A program made the translations under genes and the position numbers. Source: Streptomyces sp. WMMB303 (GTDB taxonomy: Bacteria; Actinomycetota; Actinomycetes; Streptomycetales; Streptomycetaceae). From it: a DNA stretch of 64,000 nucleotides. Below the pieces are notes generated by a model. That model was not told the origin of the DNA. It ran no database searches and saw only the letters and a program-made list of their open reading frames with translations. The first letter of the stretch is position 1. Every line of letters starts with the position of its first letter. Positions 19,875 through 28,589 of this stretch are shown piece after piece. Location of the stretch: NCBI RefSeq assembly GCF_029351045.1, contig NZ_JARKIN010000001.1:372001-436000 (forward strand). Reading direction: 5' to 3'.

Positions 19875-20420
19875 CTACTCCGGCGGGAGAGGGTCCGCGT
19901 GCGTCGGGGCGGCGGCCTCGCGGCGCATGCACACCCGGGGCCGGCGGTCCAGCCCGGCGGCGGCCTCCCGGGCCCGGATCTCCCGGAGTCCGGGGCCGAG
20001 TTCGTGGGTGGCGAGGGTGCGGAAGCCCAGGCGCGCGTAGTAGGGCGCGTTCCAGGGGACCTCGGTGAAGGTGGTGAGGGTGAGTGCGGGTGTCCGCTCG
20101 GCCGCCGCCCGGGCCGCCAGGTGGTCGAGGAGGGCGCGCCCGATGCCGCGGCGGGCGCGGTCCGGGTGGACGGAGAGCTGCTCGATGTGCAGGCAGCCGT
20201 CGACCGGTTCGGTGAGCGCGTAGGCGACCGGCCGGCTGCCGTCCCGATCGGTGGCGACCCACAGCCCGCCCGCTTCCGCGAACTCGCGCAGGCACTGCCG
20301 GGTGGGCGGCTCGTCGTCGGCTATTTCCGGCATGCCGATGCCGCGGAAGCACCGGCCCGCGGCCCGTTCGATCTCCTGGAGCCTGCCGAGTTCGCGGGCG
20401 GTACCCGCTCGGATGCGCAT
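19875..20420 (-). CDS. GNAT family N-acetyltransferase
   Basis: The 181-residue protein has the GNAT fold. Motif A is LHIEQLSVHPDRARRGIGRALLDHL with the acetyl-CoA loop RRGIGRA, and motif B is VPWNAPYYARLGFRTLA. The acceptor is unknown. ATG 20420 has GGAGGG 8-9 bases upstream; the longer frame overlaps the ROK regulator gene. It follows that gene by 4 bases on the same strand and is probably co-transcribed. Confidence 0.88.
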   Translation of the reverse strand: MRIRAGTARELGRLQEIERAAGRCFRGIGMPEIADDEPPTRQCLREFAEAGGLWVATDRDGSRPVAYALTEPVDGCLHIEQLSVHPDRARRGIGRALLDHLAARAAAERTPALTLTTFTEVPWNAPYYARLGFRTLATHELGPGLREIRAREAAAGLDRRPRVCMRREAAAPTHADPLPPE

Positions 20421-20424
20421 GAGA

Positions 20425-21654
20425 TCACCCTCCCAGCACCGCGAGCGGGTCGTCGAGCACCGGCTGCCAGGCCGACTCGGCGGCTCCGACGAGGGAGTTG
20501 TGCGCCAGTCGGCTGGGCAGGACGGGGACGCTGCCGCTGCGTCCCCACAGGCTGCGGTCCGCGACGACACCGCGCAGCCGTTCGCCGTCGGCCTCGACCA
20601 GGGCGCGGTGCAGTCCGGCGAGCACGATGCGGTCGGGGTTGAGGATGTTGACGAGTCCGGCGAGTCCGAGCCCGAGCCGGTCGATGAGCCGGCCGGCCGC
20701 CTCCCGGACCGCGGGGTCGGCGCCGTACTCCGTGCGGAGCAGTTCGGCGGCCTGGGTGAGCAGGGAGGTCCCGGGGCTGGCCGGACGCGCGGCGGCGGCG
20801 AGGAGTGCCGCGGGGTCGGTCTCCACGTCCAGGCAGCCGCGGCTGCCGCAGTGGCAGGGGCGGCCCTCCGGGTCCACCGTCAGATGGCCGACCTCCAGGG
20901 CCAGGCCCGAACTTCCGGTGTGCAGCCGTCCGTCGAGCACGAGCGCACCGCCCACACCGTGGTGCCCGGTGCCGACGACGAGCAGGTGGCGGGCTCCGCG
21001 GCCGGCGCCGTGCCGGTGCTCGGCCAGCGCCGCGACGTTCAGGTCGTTGGCGGCGAAGCCGGTGACGGTGGCGCCGTCCGCGCCGGTGACCTGGGCCCGG
21101 GCGAGGCAGGCGCGGAACGTGTCGCGCACCGGGGCGCCGGCCTCCCAGGCGAGGTGCAGCGGGTTGAGTGCGGTGCCGTCGGGTTCGGCCACGGCGGAGG
21201 GTACGGCGAGTCCCGCGCCCACGCAGCGCCGTCCGCTGGAGCGCAGCAACTCGGCTCCCGCGGCCACGACTTCGCTGATGATCTGCGCGGGGTCGGCGTC
21301 CACGGTGCCGCAGCCGGGCGCCGTGGCGACGATACGCCCGCCGAGGCCGACCAACGCCGCGCGGTAGCCGTCCGCGTGGATCTGCGCGGCGAGCGCGACG
21401 GGCCCCGCGGGGTCGACGGCGAGCCGGTGCGAGGGCCGGCCCTGGCTGCCCACGGGTGCGGTGGGGTGGGCGTCGACGGTGATGAGCCCGAGGGCCTCCA
21501 GTTCGGCGGCGACGGCGCCCGCTGTCGCGCGGGTCACCCCCAGTTCGGCCGTGAGCACGGCGCGGGTGGGCGCCTGCCCGGTGTGGACCAGCTCCAGCGC
21601 GGGCCCGAGGGCCGAACGCCCTCTTTCCAACCTTGTTGTACGTGTCCGGGTCAC
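20425..21654 (-). CDS. ROK-family transcriptional regulator
   Basis: The protein has about 409 residues. Residues 10-65 are a MarR-like winged helix (ALELVHTGQAPTRAVLTAELGVTRATAGAVAAELE). The rest is a ROK sugar-kinase-like domain with the zinc motif CHCGSRGCLD. The ATP site motifs are degenerate (GTGHHGVGGALVL), as in NagC/XylR repressors. I chose GTG 21654, preceded by GAGAGAATAGG; GTG 21681 in frame would overlap the divergent transporter start. It is divergent from the MFS gene with start codons only 17 bases apart, so it probably controls the transporter. Confidence 0.9.
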   Translation of the reverse strand: MTRTRTTRLERGRSALGPALELVHTGQAPTRAVLTAELGVTRATAGAVAAELEALGLITVDAHPTAPVGSQGRPSHRLAVDPAGPVALAAQIHADGYRAALVGLGGRIVATAPGCGTVDADPAQIISEVVAAGAELLRSSGRRCVGAGLAVPSAVAEPDGTALNPLHLAWEAGAPVRDTFRACLARAQVTGADGATVTGFAANDLNVAALAEHRHGAGRGARHLLVVGTGHHGVGGALVLDGRLHTGSSGLALEVGHLTVDPEGRPCHCGSRGCLDVETDPAALLAAAARPASPGTSLLTQAAELLRTEYGADPAVREAAGRLIDRLGLGLAGLVNILNPDRIVLAGLHRALVEADGERLRGVVADRSLWGRSGSVPVLPSRLAHNSLVGAAESAWQPVLDDPLAVLGG

Positions 21655-21665
21655 GGGCCTATTCT
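21636..21665 (+). promoter_or_regulatory. predicted promoter of the MFS gene (leaderless)
   Basis: TTGTAC (21636-21641) and TATTCT (21660-21665) are spaced by 18 bases. The GTG start follows 6 bases after the -10 element, so the transcript would begin at or next to the start codon. This explains the absence of a Shine-Dalgarno sequence. The promoter lies inside the 5' end of the ROK repressor gene, suited to autoregulation. Confidence 0.4.
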
Positions 21666-21671
21666 CTCTTT

Positions 21672-22967
21672 GTGCCGACACTAAACAAAATACGGTCGGC
21701 GCTCGCCGGTGCGAAGGAGCGCGGCGGCCGGCCCCCCGCCGCTCCCCACCGTCCGGACCTGCGCCGCTTCCGCCACGCCCTGACCGCCTTCTTCGCTCTC
21801 GATGGTTTCCTCTTCGCCGGATGGGTCGTCCGGATTCCCGCCGTCAAGGCCCGGACGGGCGCCTCGGACAGCGCGCTCGGCCTGGCGCTGCTCGGCCTCT
21901 CGGCGGGCGCCGTGGTGACCATGATGGCGACCGGACGGCTGTGCTCCCGCTTCGGCAACCAACCCGTCCTGCTCGGCTGCGGATTCCTGCTGTCCCTCAG
22001 CGTGGCACTTCCGCCGCTCGCCCGCTCACCACTCGCCCTCGGCCTGGTACTGCTGGTCTTCGGCGCCGCGTACGGCGGAATGAACGTCGCACTCAACAGC
22101 ACCGCGGTCGACCTGGTGGCCGCGCTCGACCGTCCCGCGATGCCGGGCTTCCATGCCGCCTTCAGCCTCGGCGGCATGCTCGGTGCGGGCCTGGGCGGCC
22201 TGCTGGCGGGCGCGTTGAGCCCCACCCGGCACCTGCTGCTGCTCGCCGCGACGGGGCTGGCCCTGGCCGCACTCGCCACCCGCCCGCTGCTGCGCTTTCC
22301 GCTGCCCGCCGCCCGGCGCCCGGCACCCTCCCGCCGCACCGGCCCCGCGCCCGGACACCGCATTCCGCGGACGGACGCGGACCCCGCGTCCGCATCCGCC
22401 GCGGATCCGCCCCGCCGCGCCCGCCGGGCGGTCGCCGTCCTGGGGGTGATCGCGCTGTGCACCGCGTACGGCGAGGGAGCGCTGGCCGACTGGAGTGCGC
22501 TGCACCTGACGGACGACCTGGGCGCCGGCCCGGCCCTCGCCGCCGCCGGCTACTCCGTCTTCGCCGGAGCCATGACGGTGGGGCGGCTCTTGGGCACGAC
22601 GCTCGTCGAGCGCCTGGGCCCCGGCGCCGTACTGATCCGGGGCGGGGCACTGGGCTGCTGCGGCATGCTGCTGGGTGCGCTCGCGCCGTCGGTGTGGGCG
22701 GCTCTCGCCGGCTTCGTGCTCACCGGCCTCGGCCTGGCCAACGTCTTCCCCATCGCCATCGGACGGGCAGGTGACCTGGCGGGGCCCGGCGGGGTGGCGG
22801 CGGCCTCCACGCTCGGGTACGGCGGAATCCTGCTGGGCCCGGTGGCGATCGGGCTCCTGGCAGAGCGATTCTCGCTGCAGGCCGCGCTTCTGACGGTCGC
22901 ACTGCTGGCGGGAGCCGCCGCGCTGACCGCGGCGGCGGCACGGCGCGCCGTACTGCCGCAGCGGTGA
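21672..22967 (+). CDS. MFS transporter
   Basis: This 431-residue carrier has 12 predicted spans in two sets of six, with a basic loop in the middle rich in Arg and Pro. The family hallmark is FFALDGFLFAGWVVRIPAVKARTG at the first span and TGRLCSRFGNQPVLLGCG after the second. This belongs to the sugar/YbjJ-like MFS group often placed beside ROK regulators. The substrate is unknown. The start is GTG 21672, probably leaderless. The divergent ROK gene suggests induction by a sugar or sugar derivative. Confidence 0.9.
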   Translation: MPTLNKIRSALAGAKERGGRPPAAPHRPDLRRFRHALTAFFALDGFLFAGWVVRIPAVKARTGASDSALGLALLGLSAGAVVTMMATGRLCSRFGNQPVLLGCGFLLSLSVALPPLARSPLALGLVLLVFGAAYGGMNVALNSTAVDLVAALDRPAMPGFHAAFSLGGMLGAGLGGLLAGALSPTRHLLLLAATGLALAALATRPLLRFPLPAARRPAPSRRTGPAPGHRIPRTDADPASASAADPPRRARRAVAVLGVIALCTAYGEGALADWSALHLTDDLGAGPALAAAGYSVFAGAMTVGRLLGTTLVERLGPGAVLIRGGALGCCGMLLGALAPSVWAALAGFVLTGLGLANVFPIAIGRAGDLAGPGGVAAASTLGYGGILLGPVAIGLLAERFSLQAALLTVALLAGAAALTAAAARRAVLPQR

Positions 22968-22973
22968 GCGCGG

Positions 22974-22991
22974 GGCCGGCTCCAACCGGCC
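22974..22991. terminator. short hairpin after the MFS gene
   Basis: GGCCGG (22974-22979) and CCGGCC (22986-22991) pair around a 6-base loop, 7 bases after the stop codon. The stem is short, so this is a weak call. Confidence 0.45.
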
Positions 22992-23058
22992 GGATCCTTG
23001 CGTTTCTCGTCACTCCAGCCAGTGGTCCGGCAGCTCCGCCACCCGCAGAGTGGTGCAC

Positions 23059-23889
23059 ATGAACGACACCTGGACGCTGGACCGCACCTACGAGAGTGCG
23101 CTCGGGACCGTACGCTGGGCCGCTTCGGGCGACCCCGCACTGCCGCCCGTCGTACTGCTGCACGGGACCCCCTGGTCCTCCTACACCTGGCGGAACGTCG
23201 CCCGGAGCCTCGCCGGGCGCCACCGCGTCCATGTGTGGGACATGCCCGGATACGGCGCTTCGGCGAAGTACGAGGGGCAGGAGGTGTCGCTGCGCGCCCA
23301 GGGTGAGCTGTTCGCCGAACTGCTGGACCACTGGGGCCTGGAGCAGCCCGCCGTGGTGGCGCACGACTTCGGCGGCGCCGTCGCCCTGCGGGCGCACCTG
23401 CTGCACGGTGCGCGCTACTCCCGGCTGGCGCTGGTGGACGTCGTGGCCCTGGCTCCCTGGGGATCGCCGACCTACCGGCTGCTGGGCGGGCACTCCGAGG
23501 TGTTCGCCCAGCTCCCGCCCGCACTGCACGCGGCGCTGGTACGGGAGTACATCTCCTCCGTCGGCGGTCCCGGCCTGCCGGGGGACGTCGTGGCGCAGCT
23601 GGCCGAGCCGTGGCTGGACCCGGCGGGGCGGAGCGCCTTCTACCGGCAGATCGCTCAGAACGACCAGCGCTGGACCGACGAGATCGAGCAGCGGTACGGC
23701 GAGCTGACACTGCCCGTCCTCGTCTGCTGGGGCACCGACGACGCCTGGATCCCCGTCGACCGCGCGCACCGGCTGGCCGCGGCGATCCCCGGTGCCCGGC
23801 TGCGGCTGCTCGACGGCGCCGGACACCTGGTCCAGGAGGACGCCACCGCGGAGCTGACGAAGGCACTGGCCGGCTTCCTGGAGGAGTGA
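23059..23889 (+). CDS. alpha/beta hydrolase (haloalkane dehalogenase/epoxide hydrolase-like)
   Basis: This 276-residue hydrolase has the oxyanion motif LLHGTPWSSYTWR, an aspartate nucleophile elbow in VVAHDFGGAVAL, an acid in VLVCWGTDDAWIP, and the catalytic histidine in LDGAGHLVQED. An Asp nucleophile instead of Ser places it with dehalogenases and epoxide hydrolases rather than esterases; the real substrate is not known. ATG 23059 is chosen; two GTG codons just upstream are alternatives. It stands alone between the MFS and DUF4442 genes. Confidence 0.85.
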   Translation: MNDTWTLDRTYESALGTVRWAASGDPALPPVVLLHGTPWSSYTWRNVARSLAGRHRVHVWDMPGYGASAKYEGQEVSLRAQGELFAELLDHWGLEQPAVVAHDFGGAVALRAHLLHGARYSRLALVDVVALAPWGSPTYRLLGGHSEVFAQLPPALHAALVREYISSVGGPGLPGDVVAQLAEPWLDPAGRSAFYRQIAQNDQRWTDEIEQRYGELTLPVLVCWGTDDAWIPVDRAHRLAAAIPGARLRLLDGAGHLVQEDATAELTKALAGFLEE

Positions 23890-23965
23890 GCGGGTCGCCG
23901 GCCGGACGGCCTGCGGGCCTCCGACCCGGTGGCCGCCCGGCACGTGAGTGAGCACCGCCACCTAT

Positions 23966-23977
23966 TACTCGGCAGTA
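23966..23977. promoter_or_regulatory. TACTCGGCAGTA operator-like motif
   Basis: TACT and AGTA arms flank CGGC, 23-34 bases upstream of the DUF4442 start, in the core-promoter position. An 11/12 match lies upstream of etfB and a 10/12 match upstream of the acyl-CoA dehydrogenase. This suggests one TetR-type fatty-acid regulator for all three. Confidence 0.5.
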
Positions 23978-23999
23978 GGGTCGTGGTAACTTCGCGGCC

Positions 24000-24464
24000 A
24001 TGGCTCAAGTGCTGCGCACCCCGAAGGGGCTGCTGCGCGTCCTGAACTGGTACCCGCCGTACCGGTTCGCGGGCATCCGCGTCCTGGTGATCGCCGACGA
24101 CTGGAGCAGCGCCCGGGTCCGGCTCAAACTCGGGCGGCTGAACCGCAACTACTTCGGCACCCAGTTCGGCGGTTCGCTCTACTCCATGAGCGATCCCTTC
24201 TGGGCGCTGCTCGTGGTCAACCGGCTCGGCCCGGACTACGTGGTGTGGGACAAGAGCGCAGAAGTCGAGTTCGTCTCCCCCGGCCGCGGTGACGTCTTCG
24301 CCGACTTCAAGCTCACCGAGGACCGGCTGGAGGAGATCCGCGCCGCCACGGCGGACGGATCCAAAGCGCTGCCCTGGTTCGAGTCGACGGTCACCGCGGC
24401 CGACGGCACCGTGGTCGCCCGCGTCCGCAAACAGCTCTACGTGCGCCGCAAGCGGGACAGGTGA
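24000..24464 (+). CDS. DUF4442 hotdog-fold protein (thioesterase-like)
   Basis: The 154-residue protein has the DUF4442 layout: WYPPYRFAGIRVLVIADDW at the N-terminus, RNYFGTQFGGSLYSMSDPFWALLVV as the central hotdog helix, and DKSAEVEFVSPGRGDVFADF before the last strands. DUF4442 proteins are relatives of PaaI/YiiD thioesterases and are presumed to act on acyl-CoA or acyl carriers. The promoter motif shared with etfB and the acyl-CoA dehydrogenase supports a role in acyl-CoA metabolism. ATG 24000 has no clear Shine-Dalgarno sequence, so it may be leaderless. Confidence 0.88.
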   Translation: MAQVLRTPKGLLRVLNWYPPYRFAGIRVLVIADDWSSARVRLKLGRLNRNYFGTQFGGSLYSMSDPFWALLVVNRLGPDYVVWDKSAEVEFVSPGRGDVFADFKLTEDRLEEIRAATADGSKALPWFESTVTAADGTVVARVRKQLYVRRKRDR

Positions 24465-24548
24465 CGGAGGCGGTCCGCTCTCCCGGCTCCGGCGTGCGGG
24501 GTCCCGGCTCCCCGGGCCCCCCGAGGAGCTACCGGCCGGCCCCGGCAC

Positions 24549-25214
24549 TCAGCCCAGCCAGCCCGGGCGCACCAGGCCGGACTCGTAGGCCAGGACGACG
24601 AGTTGGGCACGGTCGCGGACGCCCAGCTTGACCATCGTCCGGCTCACATGGGTCTTGGCGGTCAGCGGCGAGACGACGAGCCGGCGGGCGATCTCCTCGT
24701 TGGAGAGCCCGATCCCCACCAGCGCCATCACCTCCCGCTCGCGCTCGGTGAGTTCGGCCAGCCCCTCCGCAGCGGCCGGCTCCTTGGAGCGGGCCGCGAA
24801 CTCCTCGATCAGCCGCCGCGTGACACCGGGCGACAGCAGCGCGTCCCCGTCCACCACGGCACGGACGGCCCGCAGCAGTTCGTCCGGCTCGGTGTCCTTG
24901 ACGAGGAATCCCGAGGCTCCCGAACGCAGCGCCTCGAAAACGTACTCGTCCAGCTCGAAGGTGGTCAGCATGACCACCTTGACCGCGCTCAGCTCCGGAT
25001 CGGAGGTGATCCGCCGGGTGGCCGCCAGGCCGTCGACCAGGGGCATCCGGATGTCCATCAGGACCAGATCGGGGGCGTGTTCGCGTACCAGCGCGACCGC
25101 CTCCGCGCCGTCGGCCGCCTCACCCGCCACCGCGATGTCGGGCTGTGCGTCCAGCAGCGCACGGAATCCGGCCCGCACCAGAACCTGGTCGTCGGCGAGC
25201 AGCACACGGATCAC
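24549..25214 (-). CDS. NarL/FixJ-family response regulator
   Basis: This 221-residue regulator has a receiver domain (IRVLLADDQVLVRAGFRALL, phosphoacceptor Asp in DLVLMDIRMP, Lys in FLVKDTEP). A LuxR-type helix-turn-helix follows (LTEREREVMALVGIGLSNEEIARRLVVSPLTAKTHVSRTMVKLG). GTG 25214 is preceded by GAGGAGAGAG. It is transcribed after the histidine kinase, with 28 bases between them, and the two form a standard actinobacterial two-component pair. Target genes are not evident. Confidence 0.93.
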   Translation of the reverse strand: MIRVLLADDQVLVRAGFRALLDAQPDIAVAGEAADGAEAVALVREHAPDLVLMDIRMPLVDGLAATRRITSDPELSAVKVVMLTTFELDEYVFEALRSGASGFLVKDTEPDELLRAVRAVVDGDALLSPGVTRRLIEEFAARSKEPAAAEGLAELTEREREVMALVGIGLSNEEIARRLVVSPLTAKTHVSRTMVKLGVRDRAQLVVLAYESGLVRPGWLG

Positions 25215-25242
25215 GGTCTCTCTCCTCGGTTCGCCGGAGCGC

Positions 25243-26547
25243 TCACTGTAGCGGCGCCTGCTGCTCGCCGGAGCGCAGCGGAAGCGTCGCACGCACCCGG
25301 AAACCCCCGTCCGCGCGCGGTCCCGCCTCGACGGTGCCTCCGAAAGCGGCGATCCGCTCGCGCATCCCCACCAGCCCGTTGCCGCCGCCGGTGGGCCCCG
25401 AGCCGTCCGAGCCGGTGGCCGGGCCGTCGTCGTCGACACACAGTTCCAGCGCGTCGCCGCCGTAGCGCACCCGCACGCGGGCGGTGCGAGAGCCCGAGTG
25501 GCGCACGACGTTGGTGAGCGCCTCCTGGACGACGCGGAACGCCGCCAGGTCCATCCCCGGCGCCAACGGCACCGGCCTGCCCTCGGTCCCGGTGGTCACC
25601 TGCAGCCCGGCGCTCGCCGCCTGCTCGGTCAGTTCACCGAGCCGGTCCAGGCCCGGTGCCGGGGCACGGGGCGCCTCCCCCGGCGTCCGGAGCTTCGCGA
25701 GTACCTGACGCACCTCACCGAGCGCCTCCTTGCTGGCGGACTTGATGGTGCCGAGCGCGGTACGCGCCTGCTCCGGATCGGAGTCCAGGAGCGCGAGCCC
25801 GACCCCCGCCTGGACGTTGATCACGGAGATGCTGTGCGCCAGCACGTCGTGCAGCTCCCGGGCGATCCGCAGCCGCTCCTCGTCCGCCCGGCGCTGCGCG
25901 GCCTCCGCCTCCTCCCGCTCCCGCCGCGCCCGCTCGGCGCGGCGCACCCGGGCCAGTTCGCCCGCCGTGCACAGCGCCACCATCCAGACGGCCATGAACA
26001 GGTCGGTGCCCCAGGCTCCCGGCCCGTCCTCCCCCGGCGGCAGCCAGCGGTAGAAGGCGTGGGCCGCCAGCAGCCGGCCCACCAGCAGCATCCCCAGCGC
26101 GCCCCAGGTCGCGTACCGGTACCCGGCGACGAGTGCGCCGAACCCGGCCACCACGACGCTGAGCAGCACCGGCCCGTAGGGGTAGCCGACCGCCAGGTAT
26201 CCCAGCGTCACCGCCGAGGTCCCGAACACCGCGGTACGCGGGAAGCGCCGGCGCAGCAGCAGAAGAAGCGGCCCGAGCGCCAGCAGCAGCCGGGCGGTGG
26301 GGTCCAGCTCCACGGCCGTGTCCCGCTGGTTGTGCGCCGCGAATCCCGAACCGACCTGCTGGATCACGAGAACGGCGAGCGAGGACGGCCAGGGCAGGCG
26401 CCACCGCCCCGGGCCGGGGCCGAACCGGGGCCACCGCGGGGAAGGCGTTCCCGGTGTCTCCGCGACGGGTGCCGCTCCGGCGCCGGCGGCCCGGGGCGGC
26501 CGGGTGACGCCGCCGGCCGGGCTGGAGGAGGACGGTGTGCTGGTCAC
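25243..26547 (-). CDS. sensor histidine kinase (HisKA_3 type)
   Basis: The 434-residue kinase starts with a Pro/Ala-rich cytoplasmic leader, then about five membrane spans (residues 50-190, for example LLLALGPLLLLL, VLLSVVVAGFGALVAGY). A coiled-coil of Arg/Glu/Ala follows (RRAERARREREEAEAAQRRADEE), the dimerisation helix RIARELHDVLAHSISVINVQAG with the phosphorylated His, and a HATPase domain (ALTNVVRHSG, GNGLVGMRERIAAFGG). GTG 26547 has GAGGGGC just upstream; GTG 26556 is the alternative. There is little extracellular sequence, so it probably senses the membrane. Confidence 0.92.
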   Translation of the reverse strand: MTSTPSSSSPAGGVTRPPRAAGAGAAPVAETPGTPSPRWPRFGPGPGRWRLPWPSSLAVLVIQQVGSGFAAHNQRDTAVELDPTARLLLALGPLLLLLRRRFPRTAVFGTSAVTLGYLAVGYPYGPVLLSVVVAGFGALVAGYRYATWGALGMLLVGRLLAAHAFYRWLPPGEDGPGAWGTDLFMAVWMVALCTAGELARVRRAERARREREEAEAAQRRADEERLRIARELHDVLAHSISVINVQAGVGLALLDSDPEQARTALGTIKSASKEALGEVRQVLAKLRTPGEAPRAPAPGLDRLGELTEQAASAGLQVTTGTEGRPVPLAPGMDLAAFRVVQEALTNVVRHSGSRTARVRVRYGGDALELCVDDDGPATGSDGSGPTGGGNGLVGMRERIAAFGGTVEAGPRADGGFRVRATLPLRSGEQQAPLQ

Positions 26548-26662
26548 GCCCCTCACGCTAGCCGCGGTGCGGGCAGCGCGGCGTCAGCCGTGCGCGGTGG
26601 TCCCGGCTACTCCCCGCGGAGTAGGCGGGCGGTCCCGGGCGAGGGGCTCGACGGGGCGCGGC

Positions 26663-27370
26663 TCAGCGGCGGAGGCCCACCTGGTCGGCGAGACGCTCGG
26701 CGGCATGGTCGAAGAACGCGTCCCCCGCGTCGATCACGTTGGCGAACTGCCCGAACAGCTCGAAGCCGACCAGCCCGAACAGCTGCGCCCACACCGCCAC
26801 CGCCTCCGCGGCGACCGCCGGGGGCAGCGGCACCGCCAACTCCGCGACCAGCCGTTCGGTGTCCCGCAGTACCGGCTCGGGCGCGGCAGCGGCACGGGCG
26901 GGCGCGCGCAGCGCTCCGACCGCGTAGGCGTCGCTCAGCACCCTCAGCAGCGCCAGGCCGGCGCGGGAGGCCGGCCTGATGGTGGCGGACGGTGCCGCGT
27001 ACCCGGGCACGGGCGAGCCGTAGAGCAGCGCGTACTCGTGCGGATGCGCCAGGCTCCAGCCGCGGACGGCGCGGCAGACGGCACGCCAGCGGACGAGGTG
27101 CGTGTCTCCCGCCGACTCGGCTTCGGCCAGCGCCTCCTCGGCCGCTGCCCCCAGCGCGTCGTAGGCGTCCGTGATCAGCGCGGTCAACAGGTCGTCGCGG
27201 CTGGGGAAGTAGCGGTAGAGGGCGGAGGAGGCCACCCCGAGCTCGCGGGCGACGGCGCGGAGGGAGAGCCGGGAGGCGCCCTGCTCCGCGAGCTGGCGGC
27301 GCGCCTCTTCCTTGATCGCTTCGGTGATCTCACCCCGCGCCCGCTGCCGGGCGCCCTGCATCCTGCTCAT
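26663..27370 (-). CDS. TetR/AcrR-family regulator (WHG-type C-terminus)
   Basis: The 235-residue repressor has a TetR helix-turn-helix (EEARRQLAEQGASRLSLRAVARELGVASSALYRYFPSRDDLLTALI). Its C-terminal ligand domain has the WSLAHPHEYALLYGSPVPGY stretch of the WHG/TetR_C_33 group. Two copies of a GAGAGC-N3-GCTC palindrome lie 22-53 bases upstream, consistent with autoregulation. The same palindrome occurs twice before the F420-type oxidoreductase gene at 31.5 kb. Such regulators are often adjacent to that enzyme, but here 4 kb of van genes separates them. The start is ATG 27370; ATG 27361 is possible. Confidence 0.9.
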   Translation of the reverse strand: MSRMQGARQRARGEITEAIKEEARRQLAEQGASRLSLRAVARELGVASSALYRYFPSRDDLLTALITDAYDALGAAAEEALAEAESAGDTHLVRWRAVCRAVRGWSLAHPHEYALLYGSPVPGYAAPSATIRPASRAGLALLRVLSDAYAVGALRAPARAAAAPEPVLRDTERLVAELAVPLPPAVAAEAVAVWAQLFGLVGFELFGQFANVIDAGDAFFDHAAERLADQVGLRR

Positions 27371-27391
27371 ACGGAGCAGTGTGCCAGCTGC

Positions 27392-27423
27392 GAGAGCAGC
27401 GCTCAACAGTGAGAGCACCGCTC
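27392..27423. promoter_or_regulatory. two GAGAGC-N3-GCTC operators before the TetR gene
   Basis: GAGAGCAGCGCTC (27392-27404) and GAGAGCACCGCTC (27411-27423) are tandem, 19 bases apart start to start. Each is a near-palindrome of GAGC with a 3-base centre. They are 11/13 and 11/13 or better matches to the sites at 31353 and 31405. Confidence 0.6.
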
Positions 27424-27487
27424 CCACGCCGGACGCTCGCGACACCCCGGTGCGCCGACCCCCGGCACCCGCCGGGTCACCCGGGAT

Positions 27488-28540
27488 TCACCAGCTGATC
27501 CCCGCCGCCACCGGCCGGTGGTCACTGCCCGTCGCCGGCAGCAGCCACGCGCTCTCCGGTTCGACACCGCGGACCAGGATCCGGTCGATCCGCGCCACCG
27601 GGAACCTCGCGGGCCAGCTGAAGCCGAACCCGTCCCCGGCGACCTCCTGGGCGGAGCGCAGCCGGGCGGTGAGGCCGTCGAAAGCGCGGTCGTCCATGGT
27701 GCCGTTGAAGTCGCCGAGCACCAGCATCCGCTCGCTGCGCTCGGCGGCGACGGCCGCGGCGAGCTTCGTCGCACCGGCGTCCCGCGAGTCCGTCCAGAAG
27801 CCGTCTTTGGGCATCACCCGCACGGATCCCAGGTGCGCCACGTACACCGCCAGCGGCCCCTTCCCGGTGGCCACCGTGGCGCGCAGCGCACGGGGTGGTT
27901 CCGCCGGCCCCTCGACCCGCGCGCGCTCGGCCGGCGGCCCGACATCGTCCCGCAGGACATCGACCGGCCGGGTCTCCGACAGCGGCAGCCTGCTCCACAA
28001 CCCGACCGTGCCCCGCACGGTGTGGTACGGGTACTCCTTCGCCAGCTCCTTCGCGTAGCGGCCCGCGGCCCGGTCGGTCAGCTCCTCGAGCGCCAGCAGA
28101 TCCGCGCCGGACGCGGCCAGTTCACGGGCGGTGCCGACCGGATCGGGGTTCCCGGCGGCGACGTTGTGACTGACCACGGTGAGGTCACCGTCGCCATGGG
28201 ACCGGTCGCCGAGCAGCCCGCCGAACAGGTTCAGCCACACCGTGACCGGCAACAGCAACGCGACGGCCGCCGAAGCGGAGCGGCGCCGCAGCGCCCCGGC
28301 GAGCAGCACCGGGACGAACAGGCCGAACCACGGCAGGAACGTCTCCACCAGACTGCCCAGCCCGGCCCGGTCGGTGAGCTGCCCGTGCAGCAGCAGAAGC
28401 AGACCGAGCAGCAGCCCGCCCGCTGTGAGCAGCGGGCCGCGCCGCCACAGGCCCGGCGGGGAGCCGCCCTCGGGCCGGATTCCTTCGTCGTCGGCCGCCG
28501 GGCTGTCCACTCCCGTCGGCGCTGTGTCCACCTGTGTCAT
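27488..28540 (-). CDS. vanJ: VanJ, membrane endonuclease/exonuclease/phosphatase-family glycopeptide-resistance protein
   Basis: The 350-residue protein has a short cytoplasmic leader, three spans (about 36-52, 66-84, 89-110), and an EEP-fold domain facing outward. The span region GSLVETFLPWFGLFVPVLLA and the first EEP strand DLTVVSHNVAAGNPDP match what I know of Streptomyces coelicolor VanJ. Catalytic motifs are LLALEEL, VLGDFNGTMDD and TGSDHRPVAA. VanJ gives resistance to teicoplanin-like lipoglycopeptides and is reported to act on undecaprenyl pyrophosphate. It follows the vanY-like gene by 49 bases on the same strand. There are no vanHAX or vanK genes beside it. The start is ATG 28540 with a weak ribosome binding site. 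Confidence 0.85.
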   Translation of the reverse strand: MTQVDTAPTGVDSPAADDEGIRPEGGSPPGLWRRGPLLTAGGLLLGLLLLLHGQLTDRAGLGSLVETFLPWFGLFVPVLLAGALRRRSASAAVALLLPVTVWLNLFGGLLGDRSHGDGDLTVVSHNVAAGNPDPVGTARELAASGADLLALEELTDRAAGRYAKELAKEYPYHTVRGTVGLWSRLPLSETRPVDVLRDDVGPPAERARVEGPAEPPRALRATVATGKGPLAVYVAHLGSVRVMPKDGFWTDSRDAGATKLAAAVAAERSERMLVLGDFNGTMDDRAFDGLTARLRSAQEVAGDGFGFSWPARFPVARIDRILVRGVEPESAWLLPATGSDHRPVAAGISW

Positions 28541-28589
28541 CGTCTGCTCTCGCTCACTCGTGCTCCGGCTGTTCCCCGGCGCTCCCTGA

